This document shows, piece by piece, positions 24,416 to 35,225 of a DNA stretch of 36,510 nucleotides. Made by a program: the position numbers and the translations under genes. Origin of the DNA: Bacillota bacterium (GTDB taxonomy: Bacteria; Bacillota; Sulfobacillia; Sulfobacillales; Sulfobacillaceae). The notes beneath the pieces are model-generated. The model worked only from the letters and a program-made list of their open reading frames with translations, was not told the DNA's origin and made no database searches. Position 1 is the stretch's first letter, and the number at the start of each line of letters is the position of its first letter. The stretch is taken from assembly GCA_021797825.1 (NCBI GenBank), contig JAJZZA010000032.1, positions 1-36,510 on the forward strand, given 5' to 3'.

Positions 24416-25255
24416 TCAGTCTCCCTCCGCGGCCGCCAGGATTTGCCGGGCCCGCTCCAAAAGCGGCCGGTCAATCATCTGCCCCGCCACTTGCACGGCG
24501 CCAGCGCCCGTTCCGGCCGCCAGCACCCCGCGCGCCCAGGCCAGCTCGGCGTCCGACGGGGCAAATGCTTGATGCACCGGGCCAATCTGCTTGGGATGAA
24601 TAACCATCTTGCCGGCATACCCTAACCGCCTGGCGGTTTGCGCGGCCCGGCTCAGGCCGTCCTCATCATCAAACCGCGGATAGACCGCATCAATCGGCGC
24701 CATCCAGCCCAGACTCCGGCAGGCCAGCACAATCTCGCTGCGGGGCATCAACAGTTCCTGCTCATCCAGGCCAATGTCGCCCCCCACATCCGCTTGATAA
24801 TCGAGCGCACCAAAAGCAATGCGCACCGACATCCCAGGCAGCCACGCCGTGTCCAGATGCATGAGATCCCAAAGCCCGCGGGCGGATTCCACGATAAGGA
24901 GCCATTGCACCGACTGGGCGGGACCCTGCTGCTGAAGCCAGGCCACCACCCGCGCGTCAACCTTGGGCACGGCGATGCGCGGCGGCCGCCCTGAGCAGGC
25001 CTTGAGCGCCGCCTGCAGGTCGTCCGCGGCCCACACCGTGTCTGGGCCATTGATCCGGATCCAGGGCATCCGCGCGGAAGCCGTTTGTTCCGCCAGACCC
25101 GCCAGCTGGGCTCTCGCCATCTCTTTGCGGCCCGCCGCCACCCCGTCCTCCAAATCCCATATAACCTGGTCCGCCGCGGTATCCAGAGCCTTTAGGCATC
25201 GTTGCGGCACATCGGCTGGCGAAAACAGCCAGGACCGCACCCGCTCTTCCTTCAT
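24416..25255 (-). CDS. CitE-like / HpcH-HpaI family C-C lyase
   Basis: 279 residues. It is a TIM-barrel lyase of the citrate lyase beta/malyl-CoA lyase group. Visible motifs: RSWLFSPADVP (substrate and CoA region), VIWDLEDGVA (31-40, Mg-coordinating acidic residues), PWIRINGPD, LLIVESARGLWDL with the metal-binding Glu, IAFGALDYQADVG, and GKMVIHPKQIGPV. Members cleave malyl-, citramalyl- or beta-methylmalyl-CoA. No citrate lyase alpha or gamma genes are nearby; instead MaoC and an acyl-CoA ligase precede it, which favours (S)-citramalyl-CoA lyase-like or malyl-CoA lyase-like activity (inference). Spacing: 43 nt after maoC and 3 nt before the Nudix gene. Confidence 0.82.
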   Translation of the reverse strand: MKEERVRSWLFSPADVPQRCLKALDTAADQVIWDLEDGVAAGRKEMARAQLAGLAEQTASARMPWIRINGPDTVWAADDLQAALKACSGRPPRIAVPKVDARVVAWLQQQGPAQSVQWLLIVESARGLWDLMHLDTAWLPGMSVRIAFGALDYQADVGGDIGLDEQELLMPRSEIVLACRSLGWMAPIDAVYPRFDDEDGLSRAAQTARRLGYAGKMVIHPKQIGPVHQAFAPSDAELAWARGVLAAGTGAGAVQVAGQMIDRPLLERARQILAAAEGD

Positions 25256-25298
25256 CGGGCGTGCCCGGGCGGTACCCGGTGTGCGGCGCCGTTTACGG

Positions 25299-25745
25299 TC
25301 AGGCCTTTTTCATCATCGCGGCACGTCGGCAACGAGCCACCACCTCCCCATGTTGATTGCGCGCCCGGTGCTCAAAGGTGACGATACCCCACTCCGGATG
25401 CGACTTGGACTCGCGGCGATCGACGACTTCCGTCTCGGCGGTCAGCGTGTCGCCGATGAATACCGGTCGGGGAAATTCGACCTTTTCAAACCCCAAATTA
25501 CCCACCGTGGTGCCCAAGGTGGTGTCGGCGACGGTCAACCCCACTAACAGCCCCAAGGTGAACAAGCTGTTGACTAACGGCTTCCCGAATTGAGTGGTCG
25601 CCGCGAACTGGTAGTCGAGATGCAGCGGCTGCGGATTCATGGTCAGGGTGCTAAACAGCACGTTGTCCGTTTCCGTCACGGTACGGCCAGGCTGATGCCG
25701 GAACAGTCGCCCGGTTTCCAATTCTTCGAAGTGCTTGCCGGCCAT
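25299..25745 (-). CDS. MaoC-like hotdog-fold enoyl-CoA hydratase
   Basis: 148 residues from the ATG at 25745 (GGGGAGG close upstream); a longer reading to 25811 overlaps the ligase gene. The hotdog hydratase motif is present: [21 protein letters not shown] (split here after DNVLF), with the catalytic Asp-x4-His-type arrangement ending [26 protein letters not shown] is the long helix, and [19 protein letters not shown] is typical. It resembles itaconyl-/mesaconyl-CoA hydratases more than fatty-acid R-hydratases, but this is by impression. It adds water to a 2-enoyl-CoA. It lies between the ligase and the lyase. Confidence 0.82.
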   Translation of the reverse strand: MAGKHFEELETGRLFRHQPGRTVTETDNVLFSTLTMNPQPLHLDYQFAATTQFGKPLVNSLFTLGLLVGLTVADTTLGTTVGNLGFEKVEFPRPVFIGDTLTAETEVVDRRESKSHPEWGIVTFEHRARNQHGEVVARCRRAAMMKKA

Positions 25746-25780
25746 GGTCCTCCCCTTTCGATTGCTGACACCCTCAGCCG

Positions 25781-27346
25781 CTAGTTGACCTGATTGGGTT
25801 GGTTGGCCCAATAGGGCTGGCGCAACACGTATTTTTGCACTTTTCCGCTGGCGGTGCGGGGCAACCCGGAAATCATCTCAAAGCTGGTCGGCACCTTGAA
25901 ATGGGCGAGATGCTCCCGGCAGAACTGCCGAATCTCGTCCTCGGAGACCGTCTCCCCGGGCTTTACCACGAGAAATGCCTTGGGGGTTTCGCCCCACTTG
26001 GGGTCGGGAACCGCCACCACCGCCGCCTCATAGATGGCCGGATGACGGTACAACACGTCCTCGACCTCCACCGACGAAATATTTTCCCCGCCCGATATGA
26101 TAATGTCCTTGGCGCGGTCGCGAATTTGGATATACCCGTCCGGGTGCACCACCGCCAGATCGCCGGTGTGGAACCAGCCGTCGCTGATAGCTTCAGCGGT
26201 CGCCTCGGGCTGTTGAAAGTAGCCCTCCATGACCAAGTTGCCGCGGTTGACAATCTCTCCCAATTCTTGTCCGTCCCACCGCACCGGGGAACCGTCGGGG
26301 CGCACCACTTTGACCTCTCCCGCCAAAAGTTGCTCAACCCCCTGGCAGGCCATTTTAGCGGCGCGTTGCGCCGCCGGCAGCCGCCGCTCCTCCGGCCACA
26401 CCTCCGATACCGTAATCCACGGTGACACTTCGGTCAGACCATAGACATGCAGAATATCGATCTCCTCGGCGGCCAGCCGGGCGATAAGGGAAGCGGGGGG
26501 CGGGGCTCCCGCCGTGGCAATCCGCAGCGGCCGCGCCGGGGGAGCGTGCGGGGTGGAGGCGAGCATGTTAAGCACCGCCGGTGCGCCGCACAACACGGAG
26601 ACCCGCTCCTGCTCAATCAGATGCCACATGACTTCACCCTCGACCCGGGCCAGGCACACCTGTACGGCGCCCATGGCGGAGACAGCCCAGACATCGCCCC
26701 AGCCGTTGACATGAAACATGGGCAGAGTGTGCAAATAGCTGTCGCCCATTTCCAGACGAAGGTGAATGATAAATTGCAGCGCATTTAGAAACGTATTGCG
26801 GTGGGTCAACATGACGCCCTTAGGCCGCGACGTGGTGCCGCTGGTGTAATTGAGCGTAATCATGCGGTTTTCATCGTCCAACGGGTAGGGGTGAGGCGTC
26901 GGGTCGCCTTCCGCCAGCCACGCTTCATAGTCGGCCCGGCCGGAGCCGGCGGCTCCCACCACAACCACCGGCAGCTCCGGCAAACTGTCGAGGGCAGGAC
27001 TCACCAGATCGAGCAAGCGGTGGTCGACGATCAGCAAACGGCTGCCCGAGTGGTTTAGAATGTAGGCATAGTCTTCGGCAGACAAGCGGGTGTTCAGCGG
27101 CACCAGCACCGCCCCGCCCCACGGCACCCCATAGAACGCCTCCAGCATTTCATGGCTGTTGGGAGCTAAAATCGCCACGCGGTCCCCCGGCCCCACCGAT
27201 CGCTGAATCTGGCTGGCCAGACGGTATACCCGTTCTGCCAGTTCCGTGTAGGTGGCCCGGTACGGGCCGTCCACCACCGCCAGACGGGAGCCATACAGTT
27301 TGAATGCCCGTCGACCAAACTCCAATGGGCTGACCGGCACAATCAC
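25781..27346 (-). CDS. Acyl-CoA synthetase (AMP-forming)
   Basis: 521 residues, starting at a GTG with AGGA 9 nt upstream. It is an ANL-superfamily adenylate-forming ligase: P-loop [19 protein letters not shown] (one residue unusual, TSRPKG rather than TGxPKG), [11 protein letters not shown], the [17 protein letters not shown] region, [15 protein letters not shown] hinge, and the C-terminal lysine in [11 protein letters not shown]. It activates a carboxylic acid to its CoA thioester at the cost of ATP to AMP. The chain length is typical of medium-chain or short-chain acyl-CoA ligases. It opens the operon with maoC, citE-like and Nudix genes, so it probably activates the substrate that those enzymes process. 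The identity of the acid is not visible. Confidence 0.88.
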   Translation of the reverse strand: MIVPVSPLEFGRRAFKLYGSRLAVVDGPYRATYTELAERVYRLASQIQRSVGPGDRVAILAPNSHEMLEAFYGVPWGGAVLVPLNTRLSAEDYAYILNHSGSRLLIVDHRLLDLVSPALDSLPELPVVVVGAAGSGRADYEAWLAEGDPTPHPYPLDDENRMITLNYTSGTTSRPKGVMLTHRNTFLNALQFIIHLRLEMGDSYLHTLPMFHVNGWGDVWAVSAMGAVQVCLARVEGEVMWHLIEQERVSVLCGAPAVLNMLASTPHAPPARPLRIATAGAPPPASLIARLAAEEIDILHVYGLTEVSPWITVSEVWPEERRLPAAQRAAKMACQGVEQLLAGEVKVVRPDGSPVRWDGQELGEIVNRGNLVMEGYFQQPEATAEAISDGWFHTGDLAVVHPDGYIQIRDRAKDIIISGGENISSVEVEDVLYRHPAIYEAAVVAVPDPKWGETPKAFLVVKPGETVSEDEIRQFCREHLAHFKVPTSFEMISGLPRTASGKVQKYVLRQPYWANQPNQVN

Positions 27347-27538
27347 AGCGCATCATCCTTTCCGAGCCTCTCAAGCGGCAATGCCCGACCCCATTTTACC
27401 GGAATCTCGCGAAGATTTCGGCACCGTTATGATATTTCCCGACCGATTGCACCGAATTCCGCCGTCTGTCCTGCCGGTGTTCTTAAACTGTCGGGGATGG
27501 CACCCCGCCACCCCATCCGCACGGCGTGCTCGACCCTG

Positions 27539-27919
27539 TTATACTCCTCGCGTTTCACAATTGATGATTGAGGCAGCCGACTTGAAGACCGGGAATTTGG
27601 CTGTCAGTAGGGTGTTGAGCCGGGCTTGATGGCGGCCGCTGGTGTCGGCCAAACAGTCGCTGATCGCCTGGTTTAACGGCCCAAACTTCGGATCATACCG
27701 CCCAGGGAGGCACCACCGGTACTCGCTGCCGAGCCCGTCAGCCTGCACACACTTCCCGAGCCGTGCGATGAGGTTGCGGTGGGGGGCACACGTCGGCGAC
27801 CCGAGCCGGGTCATCGCGAGGCGTGCCGCCTCGGCCATCACCCGGGCATGGCGTTGATAACGGGCGTTATCGAGCACGAGGGTAATCGGCCGTTCTACGG
27901 CTTGGCCACCGTCGCGCAA
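27539..27919 (-). pseudogene. IS630-family transposase, C-terminal remnant
   Basis: 126 residues of the catalytic end: ITLVLDNARYQRHARVM keeps the second catalytic Asp. The region that should read PPYSP.LNLIERLWK is APHRNLIARLGK, so the catalytic Glu is Ala. YDPKFGPLNQAISDCLADTS and LNTLLTAKFPVFKSAASI complete the tail. The N-terminal 200 or so residues are missing and the start is directly joined to the inverted repeat side. Dead transposase inside element copy 2. Confidence 0.75.
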
Positions 27920-27996
27920 CGTAACGACGCCCTCCCTATTGATACATAGGTGTCACATTGGTGAGGAAAATCATCACAAATCATCCGCGAGGAGTA
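27542..27996. mobile_element. IS630-type deletion derivative, copy 2 (455 bp)
   Basis: The ends TACTCCTCGCG (27542-27552) and CGCGAGGAGTA (27986-27996) are perfect 11-bp inverted repeats ending in TA, the IS630 target dinucleotide. It contains the transposase C-terminal remnant but no N-terminus. The right-end 41 nt closely match copy 1 at 8163-8403. It sits between the CoA-ligase operon and the MDR gene and may affect either promoter. Confidence 0.8.
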
Positions 27997-28043
27997 TACC
28001 TGCCGCGCCCGGGGCGTGGCCGGATGTCGGGCGCCCCGGCGCC

Positions 28044-28072
28044 TTGTCCCGACATTGCGGGTGTGCCACAAT
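28044..28072 (+). promoter_or_regulatory. Weak promoter candidate for the MDR gene
   Basis: TTGTCC (28044-28049) and CACAAT (28067-28072) with a 17-nt spacer, each 4 of 6 to consensus, about 30 nt before the start codon. Confidence 0.3.
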
Positions 28073-28101
28073 CGGAGACGACACCGTAAAGGAGGTTTCT
28101 T

Positions 28102-29109
28102 ATGCTAGCCGTCATGTTGCGCGAGTTAGGCGGACCGGACAACCTGTTGTTGGAAGAGGTCCCGACCCCCCTGCCCGGGCCCGGCGAGGTTCGCGTGCGT
28201 CTTATTGCCGCGGCGCTAAACCGCCGCGACGCCTACACCCGGGTCGGCCTGTATCCTGGCATCAAGCTGCCCGCCATTCCGGGCTCGGACGGGGCCGGCA
28301 CCGTTGATATGCTCGGTGAAGGGGTGACCGGCTTTCGCCCCGGGGACCCAGTGGTGATTAACCCGGCCTTGAACTGGGGGCCCAATCCCCGCTTCTACGG
28401 GCCGAATTTTTCTACGTTAGGCATCCCCATCAACGGCACCCACGCGCAATTCGTCACCGTCCCCGCTGCCAACGTGGCCGCGAAACCCGACTACCTGACC
28501 TGGACCGAGGCCGCCGCCCTGCCGCTCGCCGGACTCACCGCCTACCGCGCGCTTTTTACCCGCGGCCAACTCCGGACCGGCGAAACCGTCATTGTTCCCG
28601 GGGCTGGCGGAGGCGTGGCCACGTTCGTGTTGCAAATGGCGGTCGCCGCCGGTGCCCGGGTTTTCGTCACCTCCGGCCACGACGCCAAATTGGCCAAAGC
28701 GGCCGCGTTGGGGGCAGCCGGGGGCGTGAACTACCACACCCCAGGATGGGTCAAAGAACTCAAAAAAATATCCGGGGGCGCCGACTTAGGGGTCGACAGT
28801 ATTGGTGGTAATACGTTTAACGACCTCATTTTGCTGGCCAATCCCGGCTCGCGGATTGTGGTATTCGGCGCCACTGCCGGGCCGATCCCGGAATTGGTCA
28901 TGCCGCGCCTGTTCTTTAAGCAACTTGACGTGCGGGGCACCACCATGGGCAGTCTCGAGGACTTCCGAGCCATGCTCGCGTTCGCCACGCAGCACCACAT
29001 CCGTCCGGTGCTTGACCGGCAATATGCGCTGGATCAAATCAGCACCGCCCACCGGGCTCTGGAGAGCGGCGTGCAATTCGGCAAAATCACTCTGACCATT
29101 CCCGGGTGA
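28102..29109 (+). CDS. Zinc-independent MDR oxidoreductase (quinone oxidoreductase-like)
   Basis: 335 residues, with a strong AAAGGAGG site 6 nt before the ATG. It is a medium-chain dehydrogenase/reductase: the GroES-like N-terminal domain (PLPGPGEVRVRLIAAALNRRD, split after the first part; GSDGAGTVDMLGEGVTGFRPGD) and a Rossmann domain with GAGGGVATFVLQMA as the nucleotide loop. The zinc-ligand cysteines of alcohol dehydrogenases are absent; in fact no cysteine is visible, so this belongs to the zinc-free group (quinone or enoyl-type reductases using NADPH). The substrate is unknown. Its end overlaps the convergent MFS gene by 23 bp, so the two genes' 3' ends are antisense. Confidence 0.82.
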   Translation: MLAVMLRELGGPDNLLLEEVPTPLPGPGEVRVRLIAAALNRRDAYTRVGLYPGIKLPAIPGSDGAGTVDMLGEGVTGFRPGDPVVINPALNWGPNPRFYGPNFSTLGIPINGTHAQFVTVPAANVAAKPDYLTWTEAAALPLAGLTAYRALFTRGQLRTGETVIVPGAGGGVATFVLQMAVAAGARVFVTSGHDAKLAKAAALGAAGGVNYHTPGWVKELKKISGGADLGVDSIGGNTFNDLILLANPGSRIVVFGATAGPIPELVMPRLFFKQLDVRGTTMGSLEDFRAMLAFATQHHIRPVLDRQYALDQISTAHRALESGVQFGKITLTIPG

Positions 29110-30292
29110 TGTCGTTGGGCTCCAAGCCTGCGGCCCTGGCTGCCGCTTGCGGGTGGTGGTCGATGCGCGCCACCACCACCAACAGGACGGCCGCCACCAC
29201 ATAGAGAGCGGCCACCGGCGCCAAGTCCGCTTGGTACGAACCCGTCCACTGGCTAACCCAGCCGGCGCACGCCGGGCCCAACGCCCCGCCGACGCCTTGC
29301 CCCAACAGAATCCATCCCCACACTTTGGCAAATTGCGCCCCGTAGCGGCGCGCCGCGATCGTGGCGAAGACTGGCGTGCGTCCCCCAAAACTTACCCCAA
29401 ACAGCACCACCGCGCTGAATACCGCCAGGTGCGGGGCGTGCCGCGGTAACGCCAGCAGGGCCAGGCAACCCGCGATGGAGATGCCGTAACCCGTCAGCCC
29501 GGCCGTGACGGGCCGCCAGCGGTCGGCCAGGTAGCCGAATAGCAAGCGTCCGGCCCCGGACACCGCCCCGGCCGCGCTGACGGCCAACGCCACCGTGCCA
29601 AACGGCACCGACAACTCAGCCAAAGTGGGGGCCAGCACCACCCAGTTGGCAAAGCTGGCAAAGGCTGTTGCAAAAAACGCCCCCACTAGCAACCACCCGC
29701 TCAGGTCGAGCCGGATGCGCTCGGGGGTTAGGGCGGACCGCACCGCCGACGGCGCGGGGTCGTGGGGCAGCCACTTTAATGCCACCGGCACCATCAGCGC
29801 CGGCAACCCCATGCCCAAGGCGGTAAACGCGAGCCGCCAGCCGCGCCAATGAATCAGCAACCCGGTCAGCGGCACCACCACCAGCGCCGCCAGACCGGTT
29901 CCGGTGGACAATAATCCGACCATCAGACCGCGCTGGCGAGGAAACGCCTCCCCGGCCAAGGGCGCGCCCACCACCAATCCAATCGCGTTCAAGCCGATTC
30001 CCGCAACCCCGTAGGCGATTAGCAAGGCCGGATAGGAAGCGGCGGCGCCGGCCCAGACCAATCCGAGTCCGGCGACGGCGCCCCCCGCCGCAAACAAGAC
30101 CCGCGCGCTGAACCGGGTCACCAGCCGGCCAATCACGGGCGACGTGACCGCCTGCGCGGCCAGCGCCATCGAATAGACTGACACCGCCAGAAAATGGTTG
30201 CGTCCCAAGCTCTGCTCAATCGGCAGGACGAACAGGGTGTACGAGGCCAGCACCCCTTGGTTGAGAAAGAATCCAAGATAGGCCACCCACAC
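29087..30292 (-). CDS. MFS transporter
   Basis: 401 residues with twelve predicted hydrophobic segments and a central loop around PHDPAPSAVRSALTPERIRLD. The loop between helices 2 and 3 reads GRLVTRFSARVL, an MFS-A-like motif, and its counterpart in the second half is GYLADRWRPV. The pattern is closest to the oxalate/formate antiporter and monocarboxylate transporter branch, so small organic acids are plausible substrates. The GTG start is weakly supported: the frame is open further upstream without a good ATG, so the N-terminus may be slightly longer. It follows the aminotransferase gene by 61 nt on the same strand, suggesting co-expression and possibly uptake of the aminotransferase substrate. 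Confidence 0.8.
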   Translation of the reverse strand: MWVAYLGFFLNQGVLASYTLFVLPIEQSLGRNHFLAVSVYSMALAAQAVTSPVIGRLVTRFSARVLFAAGGAVAGLGLVWAGAAASYPALLIAYGVAGIGLNAIGLVVGAPLAGEAFPRQRGLMVGLLSTGTGLAALVVVPLTGLLIHWRGWRLAFTALGMGLPALMVPVALKWLPHDPAPSAVRSALTPERIRLDLSGWLLVGAFFATAFASFANWVVLAPTLAELSVPFGTVALAVSAAGAVSGAGRLLFGYLADRWRPVTAGLTGYGISIAGCLALLALPRHAPHLAVFSAVVLFGVSFGGRTPVFATIAARRYGAQFAKVWGWILLGQGVGGALGPACAGWVSQWTGSYQADLAPVAALYVVAAVLLVVVARIDHHPQAAARAAGLEPNDITREWSE

Positions 30293-30353
30293 CCGGGTCC
30301 AGGGATTTCGATTGCGGCCGATCCGTCTAAGCGCCGATGATGGGCTCTCTATA

Positions 30354-31748
30354 TCAATAGCCCGGCACCGCCCCGGTCAGGATATTGCGGATACCCGCCG
30401 CCAGGGTGCTGACCAGACGGTCCCCCTCTTCGGAGGTCATCACCAGCGGTGGCGCCAAAATCACCACGTTATTGTCATCGCGTTCGATATCGGTGGTCTT
30501 TCCCGCCACAATTCCGTTCTGAATCAGCTGGCGGGCCACTCGGCGCATGGTGGCGGTGCTAACTGGCCCTCCCGACGAGGGGTCGACCAGTTCCACGCCG
30601 ACCAGCAAGCCCAGGCCGCGAATGTCGCCCACCCCTTCGCTGCCGGCCAGCGCCGACCGCAATTCGCCCAGCAAATAGTCGCCCAGGCGGGCGGCGCGTT
30701 CGACCAGCCCTTCGCTGGCCAAGACCTCCAGGTTGGCCAGCGAGACCGCTGTGGCCACTGGATGCCCGCCAAAGGTATTGACGTGGCGGAAATGGCGTCC
30801 GCTCTCGGCGTCACCCAGAAATCCGTCAAATATCCGCTGGCTAAAAGCCGTCGCCCCTATCGGCATGTACCCGCTTGCCAATCCCTTGGCCATGGTGACC
30901 ACGTCCGGACTTACCCCATCGTGTTCATATCCAAACATCCGTCCGGTCCGGCCGAATCCGGTCACCACCTCATCGACAATCAGCAACACCTGATGCCGTC
31001 GGCAGATCGCCTCCACCGCCGCCAAGTACCCCGGCGGCGCTACCAGCACGCCCCCGCCGGCTATCACCGGTTCCACCATGACGGCCGCCACCGTGTCGGG
31101 TCCCTCAATCTGAATGCGCCGCTCAAAATCAGCCGCGCATTGCAGGCCGCAAGTCGGATGGCTGAGACCAAAGGGACAGCGATAGCAGTACGGGGGACTC
31201 ACTTGGATGAAATCGCCGGCCAGCGGCCCATAGCCGCGCTTCCGTTCGGGCTGCCCGGTTGCGGACAACGCGCCCAGCGTGGAACCGTGATAGCCCCGAT
31301 AGCGCGAGATGATTTTGGTCTTATCCGCATAGCCCTGTTGGCGCCAATACTGCCGCACGGCTTTAAAGGCGACCTCATTGGCTTCGGACCCGGAGTTCGA
31401 GAAGAAAAAGTGAGGCGTGTGCACGAGGTACTCCGCCAGTCGGGCCGCGAGCCGGATGGCCGCAGGATGGCTTTGGGTCAAGGGATAATAGGCAAGTTCC
31501 TGCAATTGCCGGATTCCCGCGGCAATAAGTTCCTGGCGGTCATAGCCCACGTTGACACACCACAACCCGGCGGCGGCGTCAAGATAGGGCGTGCCCTCCG
31601 TGTCAAACACAGTCGATGCTTGACCCCGGGCAATGATCAGCGGATGCTGGCCCGCCAGATAAGGGGTGTGTTGCGTCAGCGGGTGCCAGACATGCTGGCG
31701 GTCATGCTCGGCCAGATCATGCGCGGACCATTGCGGGGTAAATTCCAC
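30354..31748 (-). CDS. Class III aminotransferase, third copy (omega-amino acid type)
   Basis: 464 residues from the GTG at 31748 (AGAGGA 9 nt upstream); a longer reading to 31946 has no such support. PLP motifs: SNSGSEANEVAFKA (117-130), the aspartate D259 in [15 protein letters not shown] and the Schiff-base lysine K288 in TMAKGLASGYMPIGAT. It has the same four-cysteine insertion as the 14301-15644 enzyme (CYRC at 188-191, CGLQC at 200-204, spacing CxxC-x8-CxxxC). HVWHPLTQHTPY at the N-terminus recalls beta-alanine:pyruvate and taurine/omega-amino acid transaminases. It is paired with the MFS transporter. The amino donor is unknown; beta-alanine, taurine or polyamine-derived amines are candidates. 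Confidence 0.85.
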   Translation of the reverse strand: MEFTPQWSAHDLAEHDRQHVWHPLTQHTPYLAGQHPLIIARGQASTVFDTEGTPYLDAAAGLWCVNVGYDRQELIAAGIRQLQELAYYPLTQSHPAAIRLAARLAEYLVHTPHFFFSNSGSEANEVAFKAVRQYWRQQGYADKTKIISRYRGYHGSTLGALSATGQPERKRGYGPLAGDFIQVSPPYCYRCPFGLSHPTCGLQCAADFERRIQIEGPDTVAAVMVEPVIAGGGVLVAPPGYLAAVEAICRRHQVLLIVDEVVTGFGRTGRMFGYEHDGVSPDVVTMAKGLASGYMPIGATAFSQRIFDGFLGDAESGRHFRHVNTFGGHPVATAVSLANLEVLASEGLVERAARLGDYLLGELRSALAGSEGVGDIRGLGLLVGVELVDPSSGGPVSTATMRRVARQLIQNGIVAGKTTDIERDDNNVVILAPPLVMTSEEGDRLVSTLAAGIRNILTGAVPGY

Positions 31749-32131
31749 AGCCGTTCGTCCTCTCCCGGGAGGCAGCCTCATCGCTGCGTTGTCCCTATTG
31801 TACGGGATGTTCCCCATCGGGATCCAGAGCGCTTGTCGCCTTGGCCGAGAAGAGATCCGCGACGCCCCCCTGCCACCGTCCAAAAGGACCCGACACAAGC
31901 CGGGGATTGCCGAGCGCCCGGCAGGGACAAACCCCGGGGAGGACATCGCAGGCCCGCCCCAGCCCGCGCGGAGCGATGGTCCGCCCCGCTTTACGGCCCA
32001 CGAACAAGCTGACCGCCGCGCTTACGCCAGCTCCGGCCCGGGGTCCCATCCGCCGGCGGTCGCACGTGTTCCGCGCCGCTCGCCCAAGACCGCTGGACCA
32101 CCGCCTGCCCCGCCGGCAACCAACGGGGACA
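31749..32131. other. Intergenic region upstream of the aminotransferase gene
   Basis: About 380 nt. On the minus strand a TACAAT -10-like box (31802-31797) lies about 50 nt before the aminotransferase GTG, without a convincing -35. The rest is GC-rich, with long chance open frames on both strands that lack ribosome-binding sites. No gene was supported. Confidence 0.35.
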
Positions 32132-32164
32132 GCAAACCACCCCGCGGCTGCCGGGGTGGTTTGC
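32132..32164 (-). terminator. Perfect 13-bp stem-loop after transketolase
   Basis: GCAAACCACCCCG pairs with CGGGGTGGTTTGC around a 7-nt loop, beginning about 10 nt after the tkt stop codon. No T-run follows. Position and strength fit a terminator of the gap-tkt transcript. Confidence 0.55.
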
Positions 32165-32173
32165 CACACCGGG

Positions 32174-34165
32174 TTACCCCCGAACGCGTTTGGCGGTGGC
32201 TACCACGTTGTCCACCGTAAACCCAAAATGCTTGAACAGTTCCCCGGCGGGGGCGGAAGCCCCGAACCCGGGCATGGCGATAATCGCGCCACCTAACCCC
32301 ACATAGCGCTCCCAGCCCATCGGCGAAGCGGCTTCAATCGCCACCCGCGCGGTGATGTCCGGCGGGAGCACCAGGCGCCGATAGTCCGCCGGCTGGCTGT
32401 CAAATATCTCCCAGCTCGGCATACTCACCACCCGCGTGGCGATCCCGGCCAGTTCAAGCGCTTCCCGAGCCGTCACCGCCAGCGCCACCTCCGACCCGGA
32501 GGCCAAAAGAATCACCTCGGGTCGGCCATTTGCGGCGTCTAGCAGAATATACCCGCCCTGGCGGGTGCCCGCCGCCTTGGCAGCCGGCAGAACCGGAAGG
32601 TTTTGACGACTCAAGGCCAACGCGACCGGTTTTTGGGTCGAGGTGACGGCGATGGCCCAGGCCTCACGCGTCTCGTTGGCGTCGGCCGGGCGTAGCACGA
32701 TGAGTTCGGGCATGGCCCGCAGGCCCGCCAGTTGTTCGATCGGCTGATGCGTGGGGCCGTCCTCGCCCAACCCGATGGAGTCATGGGTAAACACATAGGT
32801 TACCGGCAAGCCCATCAGACTCGCCAATCTTATCGGGGGCAGCATGTAGTCGGAGAAAATCAGAAAGGTTCCGCCGTAGACGCGCATGCCGCCATGCAGC
32901 GCCATCCCGTTTAAGATGCCGCCCATGGCATGTTCGCGCACGCCAAAATGAAAGTTTCGCCCCGCGTAAGATCCCGGCCCGAAATCCCCTTCCTCGGTTA
33001 AACGGGTGAGGTTGGAGGGGGCCAAATCGGCTGAGCCTCCGCCTAGCCAAGGAATATTGCGGGCTAAGGCGTTCAACACCTGACCCGACGCGCTGCGCGT
33101 GGCAATCTGGGTGCCTTCCGCAAAGACCGGCAGGTTGGCATCCCACCCCGGGGGAGCCGCACCCGTCCACGACTGGGTCAATTCTTCCGCCAGCTCGGAA
33201 AACGCCGCGGTGAACCGGTCCCACTCCACCCGCCATTCGCGCTCCCGGTCCGCTCCCGCCGCCCCCGCCGCGCGGAAATGGGCCAAGACCTGGTCGGGAA
33301 TGAAAAACGGCTGATCGACCGGCCATCCGTAGGCGGCTTTGGTCAACCGCATTTCGTCGGCGCCGAGCGGCTCGCCATGCGCTTTGGAGGTGTCCTGGCG
33401 ATGGGGACTGCCGTACCCGATGTGCGTTCTCACCGCAATCAGGCTCGGCTGTTCGGTCTCCGCCTGCGCGGTGGTGATGGCCGCTTCAATCGCGTCGAGG
33501 TCGTTGCCGTCAGCCACCCGTTGCACGTGCCAGCCATAGGCTCTAAACCGGGCCGCCGCATCTTCGGTAAAAGCCAGCGAGGTGTCGCCTTCGATCGAAA
33601 CATGGTTGTCATCGTAAAGATAAATCAGCTTGCCCAGCTTTAAATGCCCGGCCAACGACGCGGCCTCCGAACTGACCCCTTCCATCAGGTCGCCGTCTCC
33701 CACAATCGCATAAGTATAATGGTCAATAATCGAACAACCCTCGCGATTGTAGCGCGCGGCCAGATGGCGTTCCGCCATCGCCAGCCCCACGCCCGTGGCG
33801 AATCCTTGGCCTAACGGTCCCGTAGTTGTCTCCACGCCCGGAGTCAGCCCATATTCCGGGTGGCCCGGGGCCTTGGATCCCCATTGCCGGAACCGCTTGA
33901 GATCCTCCAAGCCGAGATCGTAGCCGGTCAGATGCAAAAGCGCGTATAACAACATGGATCCGTGTCCCGCCGAAAGCACGAAGCGATCGCGGTTCCACCA
34001 ATGCGGGTTTTGGGGATTATGCCGTAAAAAGCGCGTCCACAAGACATAGGCCATCGGGGCCGCGCCCATCGGCATACCGGGATGGCCCGAGTTGGCCGCC
34101 TCCACCCCATCCATCGCCAACGTCCGGATGGTTGTGATTGCCAGGTTGTCTAATTCGTGTGCCAT
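32174..34165 (-). CDS. tkt: Transketolase
   Basis: 663 residues, the normal length. Transketolase moves two-carbon units between sugar phosphates in the Calvin cycle and pentose phosphate pathway using thiamine diphosphate and Mg. The N-terminal domain has [18 protein letters not shown] and [19 protein letters not shown], and the ThDP signature is [18 protein letters not shown] with [12 protein letters not shown]. The pyrimidine domain has [20 protein letters not shown], with the catalytic Glu in [26 protein letters not shown] is also conserved. It lies 40 nt after gap on the same strand. In this context it probably served CO2 fixation, but it is also needed for pentose metabolism, so it would stay useful if Rubisco were lost. 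Confidence 0.96.
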   Translation of the reverse strand: MAHELDNLAITTIRTLAMDGVEAANSGHPGMPMGAAPMAYVLWTRFLRHNPQNPHWWNRDRFVLSAGHGSMLLYALLHLTGYDLGLEDLKRFRQWGSKAPGHPEYGLTPGVETTTGPLGQGFATGVGLAMAERHLAARYNREGCSIIDHYTYAIVGDGDLMEGVSSEAASLAGHLKLGKLIYLYDDNHVSIEGDTSLAFTEDAAARFRAYGWHVQRVADGNDLDAIEAAITTAQAETEQPSLIAVRTHIGYGSPHRQDTSKAHGEPLGADEMRLTKAAYGWPVDQPFFIPDQVLAHFRAAGAAGADREREWRVEWDRFTAAFSELAEELTQSWTGAAPPGWDANLPVFAEGTQIATRSASGQVLNALARNIPWLGGGSADLAPSNLTRLTEEGDFGPGSYAGRNFHFGVREHAMGGILNGMALHGGMRVYGGTFLIFSDYMLPPIRLASLMGLPVTYVFTHDSIGLGEDGPTHQPIEQLAGLRAMPELIVLRPADANETREAWAIAVTSTQKPVALALSRQNLPVLPAAKAAGTRQGGYILLDAANGRPEVILLASGSEVALAVTAREALELAGIATRVVSMPSWEIFDSQPADYRRLVLPPDITARVAIEAASPMGWERYVGLGGAIIAMPGFGASAPAGELFKHFGFTVDNVVATAKRVRG

Positions 34166-34205
34166 GCTGGCTCCCTTCCGTTTTTGGATTAACCGGCGGC
34201 CGGAA

Positions 34206-35225
<1,020 letters not shown>

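Noticed and set aside
30312-32012. 566-codon open frame on the plus strand
   Set aside because: It lies fully antisense to the aminotransferase gene, which has clear PLP motifs, and its translation has no recognisable domain; it is a high-GC shadow frame.
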